A stretch of 64,000 bases of DNA from Streptomyces sp. MUM 203J (GCF_022414595.1 NZ_JADWYO010000024.1:1-64000), one strand, 5' to 3'. Shown: positions 49,296 through 58,639, numbered from the stretch's first letter. Notes: generated by a model not told the origin, from the sequence alone. Program-made: numbers and translations.

Positions 49296-49982
49296 TCACC
49301 AGTCGATCAACGGCGGCCTGTCGTAGCAGGTGTAGGTGAAGACGGCGCTCGCGGTGTGCCGGGTGGGAGTGAGGATCTCCAGGTCGGCGCGGGCCGCGTA
49401 CACGCCCTGGCCGCTGAACGTCCACTTCAGGTGGAGCCGGGCCTCTTCCTGGCCCCGGCGGACCCGCTCGCTGAGGACGGGGGACGTCGAGCCGTCGTTG
49501 CGGACCCAGCGGTAGGTGAGGGTGCCGGGGCGGCCGTCGGTCCGCACGACGCCGACGATGTCGGCGGTGCCGCCGCAGCCGCCGCCCGCGGGCGCCACGA
49601 CGCCCCCGGTACGGGCGACGGCATCGCGGACGGCGACGGTGGGGCCGTACCGCTGCCAGGCGAGGAAGGCTAGGACGCAGAGGTAGACGAGGACGGGCAG
49701 GGTGTAGCGGCGCCACGCGGCGGGACGCCTCGGGGGCCGTGGCGGTGGCGGTGCCGGCGTGACCGGGGCGCGGGGCGGGACACCGGGGCCGAAGCGCAGC
49801 AGCGTCGTCGGCAGGGGCTTCGTGTCGTGCGGCCCCGGGGCGGGCGCCGGGCCCGGGCCCGTGGTGGGAAGGTCGGCGGGGGCCGGGCGCTGGATCCAGT
49901 GGCTGGCGAGTTCCGTCGCACTGTAGTCGGGATCGTCGGAGGGGTCGTCGTACGGGCCGGCGGCGGGGTCCCTCGGGGTCAT
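49296..49982 (-). CDS. Single-TM protein with extracytoplasmic domain, coupled to a Ser/Thr kinase
   Basis: A 228-residue protein: Pro-rich cytoplasmic N-terminus (1-90), one TM segment (about 95-112, YTLPVLVYLCVLAFLAW) and an outer domain of about 110 residues with two Cys (GGGCGGTADIVGVV ... FTYTC). The outer domain aligns by eye with the C-terminal domain of the kinase encoded upstream (TDG..GTLTYRW versus ADGTGPLTVVLTW; LHLKWTF versus LTVDHTF; a final Cys). Its ATG overlaps the kinase stop (ATGA). It may be a co-sensor or substrate of the kinase. Family not recognised otherwise. Confidence 0.72.
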   Translation of the reverse strand: MTPRDPAAGPYDDPSDDPDYSATELASHWIQRPAPADLPTTGPGPAPAPGPHDTKPLPTTLLRFGPGVPPRAPVTPAPPPPRPPRRPAAWRRYTLPVLVYLCVLAFLAWQRYGPTVAVRDAVARTGGVVAPAGGGCGGTADIVGVVRTDGRPGTLTYRWVRNDGSTSPVLSERVRRGQEEARLHLKWTFSGQGVYAARADLEILTPTRHTASAVFTYTCYDRPPLIDW

Positions 49983-51787
49983 CGCAGGTCGCACCCCTGG
50001 GTCAGGAGTCGCGCGGAGGAGCCGCCGTCAGCCGACGCCGGGTCGGTCGCTGCACTGACGTGCCAGTAGCAGGCGGTTTTCTGGAAGGTGTGGTCCACGG
50101 TCAGGGTGTAGCGGGTGGCGCCGCTGCGCCGGAAGGTCCGGGTGGCCCCGTCCCGGTCGGCCGGTCCGGTGGCGGTGTCGCCGGTGGACCAGGTGAGGAC
50201 GACGGTGAGGGGGCCGGTGCCGTCGGCGGCGATCTCGACGGTGGCGGTGGCGGTGGCGGGACCGGTCTGGCGGAAGCCGCTGACGGTGACGCCCTTGACG
50301 GCGGGCGGTGCGGTGGCGGGCGGGTCCTCCGGGGTCTTCGGGTCGGGGTCGCGCGACACCCCCGGGTCCTGCGGGCCGGTCGGCGGGGAGGGGCTGGGGG
50401 TACCCGGGGCGGGATCGCCGCCTCCCGGGTGCGGCGGTGCGAGGGAGGAGGGTCCGCCGGGTACGGCGGGGGACGGTCCGGGGCCGCCGGGGTCGGGGGT
50501 GGTGGGGTCGTGCGGATCGTGCGGGTCGTCGGGGGTCACCCCCGACGGGCCGGGGCTGCCCGGGCCGGGGGACGGGCTGCCCGGGACGTCCGGCGGGACC
50601 AGGCTCAGCGAAGGCGAAGGCGAGGGTGAAGGTGAAGGCGGGGAGGAGGGCGAGGGCGAGGTGGTGCCGGGCCCCGCATCGCCGTCCCCCTCCGGGTCGA
50701 GGCTGGTCGTGGCGGCGGCCAGCGGCGCGGTCCCGCCGCCCCCCGCCCCGGCGCCGGCGACGCCCTGGGTCAGCACCAGGATCAGCGCGAGGAGCAGCGC
50801 GCTCGCCGTGGCCGCCCCCGCCCCGGCCCCGCCCGGCAGCCAGGCCTTCCACCCGGCGCCCCCGTCGCCCTGCCCCAGCGAGGTGGACGCCAGGTCGGTG
50901 CTGGTCTCGGCGCGGTCCCCGGCGGTCGGGAACAGCAGCGGAAGCAGCGCCGCCAGCGAGGCGAGCCTGCCCCGGCCCCGCTCCTCCCAGTCGGGGCCGT
51001 ACGCGGCCCCGGCCAGCAGCTCCAGTTCGCGGACGAACGCCGCAGCCTCCTGCGGCCGCTCCTCGGGGGCCTTGGCCATGCCGCTGCGGACGAGCGGGCG
51101 CAGCGGCTCCGGCACGCCGTCCTCGGGTACGGGCGAGTCGACATGGTGGACCGCCAGCTCGGCCAGGCTGTCGCCGGAGAACGGCTTGCGCCCGGTGAGG
51201 CACTCGTAGAACGTGGCGGTCGCGGCGTACACGTCGGCGGCGGGCGAGGCGGGTGCGCCGGACCACTGCTCGGGGGCCATGTAGGCGGGGGTTCCGGCGG
51301 CGGGCGCGTCGGCGCCGTGTCCCGTGGCGATGCCGAAGTCGACGAGCTTGGACGTGCCGTCGGCGGCGACCAGGACGTTCGCGGGTTTGTAGTCCCGGTG
51401 GACGACTCCGGCGGCGTGGGCGGCGGCGAGGCCGAGCAGGGATCCCTTGAGGATGGCGAGAGCGGCCTCGGGGCCGACGGGCCCCTGTTCCCGCAGCAGC
51501 TCGCGCAGGGCGAGTCCGTCGACCAGCTCCATCACGATGGCGGCGCCGTCAGGGCCCTCCACGTACTCGTAGAGCCGGGTGACGTACGGGGACTCCAGTG
51601 CGCCGAGCAGCCGGGCCTCGTCGCGGAAGGTGTGCAGGAAGTCCGCGTCGGAGCGGAGGTTCTCGCTCAGGTGTTTGACCGCGACGGGCACGCCGGTGGT
51701 GTCGTGGACGGCCCGGACGACGCGTCCGCTCGCGCCCGCGCCGAGTTCGCGGATTTCGGTGTAGCCGGGCACCGACCACGTGTCCAT
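49979..51787 (-). CDS. PknB-type membrane Ser/Thr protein kinase
   Basis: A 602-residue kinase. The kinase domain (about 8-260) shows G-loop LGAGASGRV, the ATP Lys in VAVKHL, HRDYKPANV, DFG and APEQ. A TM segment follows (about 320-340, LLLALILVLTQGVAG), then a Pro/Ser/Asp-rich linker of about 160 residues built from SPSPSP-type repeats, and an outer C-terminal domain with two Cys (KTACYWHV, TQGCDLR). There are no PASTA repeats, so it is not the PknB of cell-wall control. It is translationally coupled to the downstream membrane protein with a similar outer domain. Signal unknown. Confidence 0.9.
   Translation of the reverse strand: MDTWSVPGYTEIRELGAGASGRVVRAVHDTTGVPVAVKHLSENLRSDADFLHTFRDEARLLGALESPYVTRLYEYVEGPDGAAIVMELVDGLALRELLREQGPVGPEAALAILKGSLLGLAAAHAAGVVHRDYKPANVLVAADGTSKLVDFGIATGHGADAPAAGTPAYMAPEQWSGAPASPAADVYAATATFYECLTGRKPFSGDSLAELAVHHVDSPVPEDGVPEPLRPLVRSGMAKAPEERPQEAAAFVRELELLAGAAYGPDWEERGRGRLASLAALLPLLFPTAGDRAETSTDLASTSLGQGDGGAGWKAWLPGGAGAGAATASALLLALILVLTQGVAGAGAGGGGTAPLAAATTSLDPEGDGDAGPGTTSPSPSSPPSPSPSPSPSLSLVPPDVPGSPSPGPGSPGPSGVTPDDPHDPHDPTTPDPGGPGPSPAVPGGPSSLAPPHPGGGDPAPGTPSPSPPTGPQDPGVSRDPDPKTPEDPPATAPPAVKGVTVSGFRQTGPATATATVEIAADGTGPLTVVLTWSTGDTATGPADRDGATRTFRRSGATRYTLTVDHTFQKTACYWHVSAATDPASADGGSSARLLTQGCDLR
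50610..50662. repeat. Hexanucleotide-like repeat coding for the (Ser-Pro)n linker
   Basis: Plus-strand GAAGGC/GAGGGT/GAGGGC units, about nine in tandem with small variation. On the coding (minus) strand they give SPSPSPSP in the kinase linker. This low-complexity tract is prone to length change between strains. Confidence 0.6.
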
Positions 51788-51853
51788 CTGGCCTCCTCAC
51801 CCCAGGGCGGCTGTCCAACTGAGGGACACATTTCCGCCACGACCGGTTCCCAT

Positions 51854-51878
51854 CCGCAAGGGGGCGCACCCCCTGCGG
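51854..51878 (-). terminator. Hairpin after the PolX gene
   Basis: CCGCA(A)GGGGG pairs with CCCCCTGCGG with one bulged A and a short loop. It sits just downstream of the PolX stop and 66 bases before the kinase start, so it probably ends PolX transcription. Confidence 0.5.
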
Positions 51879-51889
51879 GCGGAATGCGC

Positions 51890-53614
51890 TCAGTGCGCGG
51901 GGCGCAGGAAACGGCGCAGCCGGGAGAGCGGCCAGGTGTTGATGACGTCGTCCTTGGAGAGCCAGCCGCGCTGGGCGGTGCCGACACCGTAGCGCAGGTA
52001 GGGCAGGTGGGTGGTGGCGTGGGCGTCGGAGTCGACGGCGAATCTCACCCCGTACCCCTTGGCCCTCAGGATGTGCTCGTCGTCGAGGTCGAGCCGCTCC
52101 GGGTGAGAGTTGATCTCCAGCGCCGTTCCGGTCCTCGCGCAGGCGGCGAAGATCTCGTCGAAGTCGGCGTCGATGGCGGGCCTTCTCCCGATGAGCCGGG
52201 TGGTGGGGTGGCCGAGGACCGAGACGTACGGGTTCTCGACAGCGCGCAGGATGCGCCGGGTGAGGGTGGCGCGGTCCTGGGTGAAGTGGGAGTGGACGGA
52301 GGCCACGCACAGGTCGAAGCCGGCGAGGAAGTCGTCGGGCCAGTCCAGTTCGCCGTCCGGGCCGATGTTGAGTTCGGTGCCGTGCAGCAGCCGCATGCCG
52401 TGGTGTTCGCGGTCGAGGGCGCGGACCTGTTCGCGCTGGGCGAGGACCTTCTCGGTGGTCATGCGCTGCATGGCGAGGCCCGGGGCGTGGTCGGTGACGG
52501 CGTAGTAGGAGTACCCGCGTGCGGCGGCGGCGGTGACCATCGCGTCGAGCGGGGCGGTTCCGTCGGTGAGGTCGGTGTGGGTGTGCAGGTCGCCCCGGAT
52601 GTCCCGGTCGTCGAGGAGTTCGGGCAGGTCGCCGCGCAGCGCGGCGGCGATCTCGCCGCGGTCCTCGCGCAGCGGCGGCGGGATCCAGGGCAGGCCGAGG
52701 CAGGCGTAGACGTCCTCCTCGCGCTCCGAGGTGATCTTGCGGCCGCTCCTCGCGTGGAAGAGGCCGTACTCGGAGAGCCTGAGGCCCTTGCGGACGGCGA
52801 TCTCGCGGGTGCGGATGTTGTGCGCCTTGCTCCCCGTGAAGTACTGGAGGCCGGCGCCCCAGGAGGCCGGAGGCAGGACCCGCAGGTCGACCTGAAGGCC
52901 CTTGGCGGTGCGGACGGAGGTCTTCTTCTCGCCGTGGGCGATGACCTCGGCCGTGTACGGGAGTTCCGTGAGGGCGTCCATGAAGGGCCGGGCCCGGTCG
53001 GCCGCGACCAGGACGTCGATGTCCCCGATGGTCTCGCGCATCCGGCGCAGCGACCCGGCGTGCGCGCAGCGCTCGCAGCCGGGCAGCCGGGAGAGTTCCG
53101 CGACGACCTGTTCCGCGGCGTCCATGGCGGCGCTGACGAGGATCCGGCCCTCACCGGCCCGCTGCATCAGGCGGATGCCGTGCAGGATGTTCGCCTCGGT
53201 CTTCTCTCCGAAGCCCTTCAGGTCGCGCAGCCGCCGGTGACGGATCGCGTCGAGCAGTTCGTCGACGGAGGTGATGCCGAGCTCCTGGTGCAGGACGAGG
53301 GCCTTCCTGGGACCGAGGGCGGGGACGGCGACGAGCTCGCGGACCCCTGCGGGGATCGCGGTGCGGGTGTCCTCGACTGCGGCGATCCGGCCGGTGCGCA
53401 GATATTCGATGATCTTCTCCGCGATGGACCGGCCGACGCCGGGGATCTCCTGGAGGCCCTCGGGACCGAGCGTGGCGATGTCGGCGGGGTGACCGCCGAC
53501 GGAACGGGCGGCCTTCTCGTAGGCGCGTGCCTTGAAGGCGTCGCCACCGCTGATGGCGATGAGGTCCGCGTACTCCCGCAGCAGCGCCTCGACGTCGTCG
53601 TTGGCCCGGCTCAT
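51890..53614 (-). CDS. polX: PolX-family DNA polymerase / PHP phosphoesterase
   Basis: A 574-residue protein of the bacterial PolX type. Helix-hairpin-helix and thumb regions come first (GLQEIPGVGRSIAEKI, PALGPRKALVLHQ), then the polymerase palm with metal-binding Asp in SLRRMRETIGDIDVLVAA, then a C-terminal PHP domain (RGDLHTHTDLTDG, YYAVTDHAPG, SVHSHF, GHPTTRLIG, NSHPERLDLDD, DSDAHATTHL). Family members fill short gaps in repair and their PHP domain gives 3'-5' exonuclease activity. All PHP His/Asp ligands look intact. Divergent from the SpoIIE-family gene at 53707. Confidence 0.92.
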   Translation of the reverse strand: MSRANDDVEALLREYADLIAISGGDAFKARAYEKAARSVGGHPADIATLGPEGLQEIPGVGRSIAEKIIEYLRTGRIAAVEDTRTAIPAGVRELVAVPALGPRKALVLHQELGITSVDELLDAIRHRRLRDLKGFGEKTEANILHGIRLMQRAGEGRILVSAAMDAAEQVVAELSRLPGCERCAHAGSLRRMRETIGDIDVLVAADRARPFMDALTELPYTAEVIAHGEKKTSVRTAKGLQVDLRVLPPASWGAGLQYFTGSKAHNIRTREIAVRKGLRLSEYGLFHARSGRKITSEREEDVYACLGLPWIPPPLREDRGEIAAALRGDLPELLDDRDIRGDLHTHTDLTDGTAPLDAMVTAAAARGYSYYAVTDHAPGLAMQRMTTEKVLAQREQVRALDREHHGMRLLHGTELNIGPDGELDWPDDFLAGFDLCVASVHSHFTQDRATLTRRILRAVENPYVSVLGHPTTRLIGRRPAIDADFDEIFAACARTGTALEINSHPERLDLDDEHILRAKGYGVRFAVDSDAHATTHLPYLRYGVGTAQRGWLSKDDVINTWPLSRLRRFLRPAH

Positions 53615-53706
53615 GTCTCCAGGGTGCCCGGCGCCCGGTCCGGGCGCGCGGGGTGCGGGGTGCGCGCGGTCGCCGGGGTGATACGGCCGGTGCTAGAAAG
53701 GGGATT

Positions 53707-56421
53707 ATGAGGGGCAAGAGTGGACGTCTCGGGCTGTCCAGGCGTCTGGGGCGACTGCTGGGGGTGCGCAGCGTCGCCGGGCAGGTGCTCTTCCTCCAGG
53801 TCGTGGTCGCCGTGCTGCTGATCGTCGCGGCCGTGGTGGCGCTGGCGTTCCATGTGCGGGACGACAGCGAGCGGGTCGCGCAGCAGCGGTCCCTGGCGGC
53901 GGCCGAGTCGTTCGCGGAGGCGCCCGGCACCCTGGACGCGTTCCGCGCGCCCAATCCGACGGCCACGTTCCAGTCCCATGTGGTGGCGGCGACGCTGGGC
54001 TCGGGCGTGGACTTCATGACGGTGATGGAGCCCGACGGCCTCCGGATCGCCGACAGCTCGCCGCAGCTGGTCGGCACCCGCGCGGAGGGGGTGGAGCGAG
54101 CCGCGGAGGGGCTGGCGATCACCGAGATCTACAAGGGGGACCCGGACGACGCGGCCCGGGCGGTGGTTCCGGTGTTCGACGAGGAGGGCCGGGTGATCGG
54201 CCTGGTCTCGGCGGGTGTCGCGATCGAGAGCGTGGGCGCGGCGGTGGACCGGCAGCTTCCGGTGTTCCTGGGCGCGGGCGCGGCGGCGCTGGTCCTGGCG
54301 ACCGGCAGTTCGGTGCTGGTGAGCCGGAGGCTGCGGCGGCAGACGCGGGGGCTGGGCCCGGCGGAGATGACCCGGATGTACGAGCACCACGACGCGGTGC
54401 TGCACGCCGTACGGGAGGGGGTGCTCATCGTCAGCGGCGGCGGGCGGCTGACGCTGGCGAACGACGAGGCGCGGCGGCTGCTGGACCTGTCGGCCGACGC
54501 CGACCGGCAGCCGGTGGCTCAGCTGGGCCTGTCCCCGGCCATGACGGCACTGCTGACGTCGGGGCGGGCGGTGACGGACGAGCTGCATCTGGCGGGCGAC
54601 CGGCTGCTGGCGGTCAGTACCCGGCCCACGGACCCGTACGGGGCGCCGGGCGGCACGGTGGCGACCCTGCGGGACACGACGGAGCTGCGGGCCCTGTCCG
54701 GCCTTGCGGAGGTCGCGCGGGAGCGGCTGACGCTGCTGTACGAGGCCGGGGTACGGATCGGAACGACGCTGGACGTGGTGCGGACCGCGGAGGAGCTGTC
54801 GGAGGTGGTGATCCCCCGGTTCGCGGACTTCGCGACGGTGGAACTGCCGGACCCGGTGCTGCGCGGGGAGGAGCCGACGAACCAGTACGTCTCCGTGATG
54901 CGGCGGGCGGCGGTGTCCGGGGTGCGCGGCGGCCATCCGCTCCAGGAAGCCGGGGAGCTGATCAGTTTCGAGGTGCCGACGACGCCCATGGCGGAGGCCC
55001 TGGCCGGGGGGCGGGCGGTGCTGGTGGCGGATCTGCGGGCGGCGGACGGCTGGCGGGCGCAGGACCCCCGGGGCGCCGACGAGGCGCTGCGGTACGGGAT
55101 CCACTCGCTGGTCACGGTGCCGCTGCTGGCACGGGGATTCGTCGTCGGCATGGCGAACTTCTGGCGGGGCACGGGTTCGGAGCCGTTCGAGGAGGAGGAC
55201 CTGGCCTTCGCGGAGGAGCTGGCGGCACGGGCGGCGGTGGCCATCGACAACGCGCGCCGGTACAGCCGGGAGCACACGATGGCGGTGACGCTGCAGCGCA
55301 GCCTGCTGCCGAGGGTGCTGCCCGAGCAGGACGCGGTCGAGATCGCCTACCGTTACCTCCCGGCGCAGGCCGGGGTGGGCGGCGACTGGTTCGATGTGAT
55401 CCCGTTGCCGGGGGCACGGGTGGCGCTGGTGGTGGGGGACGTGGTGGGGCACGGGCTGCACGCGGCGGCGACGATGGGGCGGCTGCGGACCGCCGTGCAC
55501 AACTTCTCGGCGCTGGACCTTCCGCCGGACGAACTGCTGGGGCACCTGGACGAACTGGTCTCACGGATCGACGAGGAGGAGGGCGGCGAGGGGGCGGCCG
55601 GCATCACGGGCGCGACCTGCCTGTACGCGATCTACGACCCGGTGTCCGGGCTGTGCTGCATGGCCACGGCCGGTCACTACGCCCCGGCCGTGGTCCGGGC
55701 CGACGGAGGCGTGGCGTTCCCGGAGGTGCCGGTGTTCCCGCCGCTCGGTCTGGGCGGCGGACCGTTCGAGAACCACGAGCTGCGGCTGGCGGAGGGGAGC
55801 CGTCTGGTGCTGTACACGGACGGGCTGATCGAACACCGGGACCGGGATGTGGACTCCGGGCTGCGGCTGCTGGGCAGCACGCTCGCGGACGGCGGGACGC
55901 GCACGCCGGAGGAGACCTGTCAGGCGCTGGTGGACGCGATGCTGCCGCCGCACCGCAGCGACGACATCGCGCTGCTGGTGGCCCGCACCCGGCTGTTGGA
56001 GCAGGACCGGGTCGCGGACTGGGACGTGCCGCGCGACCCGGCAGCGGTGGCGCCGATCCGGGCCGCGTGCGGGCGCCAGCTGGAGCGGTGGGGACTCGAG
56101 GAGATCGGGTTCACGACGGAACTGATGCTGAGCGAGCTGATCACCAACGCGATCCGGTACGGCTCCGATCCGATCCACGTCCGGTTGCTCCGGGACCGTG
56201 CGCTGATCTGCGAGGTGTCGGACGGCAGCAGCACCTCGCCGCACCTGCGGCGCGCGGCGACGACGGACGAGGGCGGCCGGGGCCTGTTCCTGGTGTCGCA
56301 GTTCGCGGGGCGCTGGGGGACGCGGTACACGTCCAACGGCAAGGTGATGTGGACCGAGCAGCCGCTCGGTGCGGGCGTGCGACCGCCGGTGGTGCCGCTG
56401 GTCGACGAATCGGGGTGGTGA
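53707..56421 (+). CDS. Membrane sensor with Cache, PAS, GAF, SpoIIE phosphatase and HATPase domains (second copy)
   Basis: A 904-residue protein with the same order as the gene at 5721-8477: TM1 (about 24-46), outer Cache-like sensor, TM2 (about 180-200), PAS, GAF, SpoIIE (GGDWFDVIPLPG, GDVVGHGLHAAATMG) and HATPase (LSELITNAIRYG, GGRGLFLVSQFAGRWGTRYT). Long stretches are identical between the two (for example RRQT.GLGPAEMTR.YEHHDAVLHAVREGV), while the outer sensor domain differs most. AGAAAGGGG precedes ATG 53707. Probably the same output module tuned to a different signal. A hairpin spans its stop codon. Confidence 0.9.
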   Translation: MRGKSGRLGLSRRLGRLLGVRSVAGQVLFLQVVVAVLLIVAAVVALAFHVRDDSERVAQQRSLAAAESFAEAPGTLDAFRAPNPTATFQSHVVAATLGSGVDFMTVMEPDGLRIADSSPQLVGTRAEGVERAAEGLAITEIYKGDPDDAARAVVPVFDEEGRVIGLVSAGVAIESVGAAVDRQLPVFLGAGAAALVLATGSSVLVSRRLRRQTRGLGPAEMTRMYEHHDAVLHAVREGVLIVSGGGRLTLANDEARRLLDLSADADRQPVAQLGLSPAMTALLTSGRAVTDELHLAGDRLLAVSTRPTDPYGAPGGTVATLRDTTELRALSGLAEVARERLTLLYEAGVRIGTTLDVVRTAEELSEVVIPRFADFATVELPDPVLRGEEPTNQYVSVMRRAAVSGVRGGHPLQEAGELISFEVPTTPMAEALAGGRAVLVADLRAADGWRAQDPRGADEALRYGIHSLVTVPLLARGFVVGMANFWRGTGSEPFEEEDLAFAEELAARAAVAIDNARRYSREHTMAVTLQRSLLPRVLPEQDAVEIAYRYLPAQAGVGGDWFDVIPLPGARVALVVGDVVGHGLHAAATMGRLRTAVHNFSALDLPPDELLGHLDELVSRIDEEEGGEGAAGITGATCLYAIYDPVSGLCCMATAGHYAPAVVRADGGVAFPEVPVFPPLGLGGGPFENHELRLAEGSRLVLYTDGLIEHRDRDVDSGLRLLGSTLADGGTRTPEETCQALVDAMLPPHRSDDIALLVARTRLLEQDRVADWDVPRDPAAVAPIRAACGRQLERWGLEEIGFTTELMLSELITNAIRYGSDPIHVRLLRDRALICEVSDGSSTSPHLRRAATTDEGGRGLFLVSQFAGRWGTRYTSNGKVMWTEQPLGAGVRPPVVPLVDESGW

Positions 56422-56444
56422 ACCGCGCCGGGAGCGCGGTTCAC
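56418..56444. terminator. Hairpin overlapping the stop codon of the SpoIIE-family gene
   Basis: GTGAACCGCGC and GCGCGGTTCAC are exact complements around CGGGA. The stem begins within the last codon. It serves the gap between two convergent genes. Confidence 0.7.
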
Positions 56445-56484
56445 CGGGTACGGGCCGTCCGGCCGGCCCGGCCACGCGTGGGCG

Positions 56485-56991
56485 TCAGCGGAAGGTGACC
56501 GAAGCCTCACCTGCCGCCATCGTGATCGAGCCGGGGCAGAAGAAGCTGCCGGAGGTCTTGCGGGCGGTGAAGCCCCGGTTCTGGTACGTCCGGGTGCCGC
56601 TCTCCCGGTCCCACCGGACGTCGGCCGCGCGATACGAACAGGAGATGAAGCTCTGCCTGCCGGTGATGGCGACGGCGTCGGCACGCGCGGTCCCGGCGGC
56701 GTCGTCGAAGGTGAACACCGGGTCGTTGTCGAGCGTCGCGCTGATGCTGCCGTCACAGGACAGGTTGCCGCCCGGCCGGTTGACGGTGGAGCGGTCGACG
56801 GTCAGGGTGTCGGGCGGACCGGCGCTGGTGGCGGCGTCGGTCCAGGTGCACGTGGTGCCCTGGACGACGATCCTGCCGTCCGCCTTCTGCTCGGCGGCGG
56901 GCCCGGCGGCGACGGCGTGGGCGGCACCGGCGGTCAGTGCGGTGAGCAGCGCGACGGCGCCGGTGAGCGCGGCCCTGTACCTGTGGCTCAT
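56485..56991 (-). CDS. Secreted small protein of unknown function
   Basis: A 168-residue protein with a signal peptide (MSHRYRAALTGAVALLTALT, cleavage likely after AGAAHA). The mature part has four Cys (TTCTWTD, LSCDG, ISCSYR, FFCPG) that probably form two disulfides, and many short beta strands (FTFDDAAGTARADAVAI, in part). It resembles other small secreted beta-sandwich proteins of Streptomyces, but I do not recognise the family. GGAGGAC-like ribosome-binding site before ATG 56991. No neighbour suggests a role. Confidence 0.65.
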   Translation of the reverse strand: MSHRYRAALTGAVALLTALTAGAAHAVAAGPAAEQKADGRIVVQGTTCTWTDAATSAGPPDTLTVDRSTVNRPGGNLSCDGSISATLDNDPVFTFDDAAGTARADAVAITGRQSFISCSYRAADVRWDRESGTRTYQNRGFTARKTSGSFFCPGSITMAAGEASVTFR

Positions 56992-57187
56992 GGGAGTCCT
57001 CCTCAGGTGTCGGTGTCCGTGGGGGCGTGGGGAGAGTGGCACAGGAACCCACAAATGTCAGGCACACGTCAACACTCTGGCCGGTTCGCTGCGAACGGCC
57101 GATTCCGCACGCCCGGTGGGGTGACCCCGGCCCCGCTCACCGCGGCCCTGCGCCCCGGCACCGCACGTCCGCGGGGACGATACGACG

Positions 57188-58639
57188 GTGACGCACACCT
57201 GCCGCCGCCCCCGCGCCCTGACGGCCCTCCTCGGCACGCTGCCCCTCCTCCCGGCCCTGCTGCTGCCGGGGGCCTCCGCGACCGCCGCCGGACCGGCGGG
57301 GGGCTCCGAGGCACGGACCGCCGCCTACCTGGAGACGATCCGTCACGATCCGGCCAGGCTGGCGGAGTTCTTCCACCACCTGCCCAAGGGGGGCGACCTG
57401 CACCACCACCTGGGCGGTGCCGTCTCCACCGAGTGGCTGGTCCGCAGCGCCGCACGGCAGGGACTGTGCGTGGAGGCGGCGACGCTCACCGCCGTGCGCC
57501 CGCCGTGCGCCCGGCCCGGGCTACGGCCCGCCTCCGACGCCCGTACGGACACCGCCTTCCGTACTTCCCTGATCCGGGCCTGGTCCATGCAGGACTTCCC
57601 GCCCGACGGGCCCGGCCACGACCACTTCTTCGCCACCTTCGGCCGGTTCGGCGAGGTGATCCGGCACCATCGCGGACTTCAGCTGGCCGAGGTGGCCGAC
57701 TCGGCGGTACGGCAGCACCAGCAGTACCTGGAGACGATGGTCACGCCGGTGCCCGAGGCCGTGCACACACTCGCCGCCGAGGTGGGCTGGGACCCTGACC
57801 TGCGCCGGCTGCACCGGCGGCTGACGGCGGGCGGGCGGCTCGACCGGCTGGTCGCGGCGGCGCGGGCGGAGGCCGACGCCGCCGACGCGGAGTTCCGCGC
57901 CGCATCCCGCTGCGACGGCGACCGGCCCGCGCCCGGCTGCCGGCTGGTGGTGCGCTGGATCTCGCACGCCCACCGGAACAGCCCGCCCGAGGTGGTGTTC
58001 ACCCAGCTGGCCCTGGGGATGGCGCTGGCGGAGCGGGACTTCCGCTTCGTGGCGGTCAACCTGGTCGAGCCCGAACACGGCGCGGTGGCGCTGCGCGACT
58101 ACCGCCTGCACATGCGCATGACGGCCGAGTTGCGGCGCGCCTACCTGGGCGCCCATGTGACGCTGCACGCAGGCGAGTTGAGGCCCGGACTGGTGAAGCC
58201 GGAGGACCTGGCCTTCCACATCCGGGGCGCGGTCGAGGGCGCGGGAGCCGAACGGGTGGGCCACGGCGTGGACCTGGTCCACGAGGACGCGTGGCCCACG
58301 CTGGTACGGGAGATGGCGCGCCGACGGGTGGCGGTGGAGGTCCCGTTCACCAGCAACGCCCAGATCCTGGGCGTCACCGGCACGGAGCACCCGTTCACGA
58401 CGTACCGCGCCCACGGCGTGCCGGTGGTGCTCGCCACCGACGATCCGGGGGTCTCCCGCACCGACATCAGCGCGCAGTACCGGCAGGCCGCGACCGTGTA
58501 CGGGCTGCGGTACAGGGAACTCAAGGACCTGGCCCGGGCGTCGCTGGAGCACGCGTTCCTGCCGGACCGCGCGAGGGCGGCGCTCCAGCGGAGGCTGGAG
58601 CGGGCCTTCACGGCGTTCGAGCGGCGGACCGGATCCTGA
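57188..58639 (+). CDS. Secreted adenosine deaminase-family protein
   Basis: A 483-residue protein with a signal peptide (about 1-34, leucine-rich core, ending SATAAG). The amidohydrolase barrel has the metal ligands HHH in KGGDLHHHLGGA, catalytic LHAGEL, GHGVDL and TDDPGVS near the C-terminus. The signal peptide and N-terminal extension resemble secreted ADGF/CECR1-type adenosine deaminases. It would deaminate adenosine outside the cell. The start is GTG 57188. It converges on mmsA with only 10 bases between the stop codons and no terminator in between. Confidence 0.88.
   Translation: MTHTCRRPRALTALLGTLPLLPALLLPGASATAAGPAGGSEARTAAYLETIRHDPARLAEFFHHLPKGGDLHHHLGGAVSTEWLVRSAARQGLCVEAATLTAVRPPCARPGLRPASDARTDTAFRTSLIRAWSMQDFPPDGPGHDHFFATFGRFGEVIRHHRGLQLAEVADSAVRQHQQYLETMVTPVPEAVHTLAAEVGWDPDLRRLHRRLTAGGRLDRLVAAARAEADAADAEFRAASRCDGDRPAPGCRLVVRWISHAHRNSPPEVVFTQLALGMALAERDFRFVAVNLVEPEHGAVALRDYRLHMRMTAELRRAYLGAHVTLHAGELRPGLVKPEDLAFHIRGAVEGAGAERVGHGVDLVHEDAWPTLVREMARRRVAVEVPFTSNAQILGVTGTEHPFTTYRAHGVPVVLATDDPGVSRTDISAQYRQAATVYGLRYRELKDLARASLEHAFLPDRARAALQRRLERAFTAFERRTGS

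Noticed and set aside
50610..50662. Short tandem units considered as a CRISPR-like or minisatellite array
   Set aside because: The units are six bases, in frame, and encode a Ser-Pro linker. There are no spacers.
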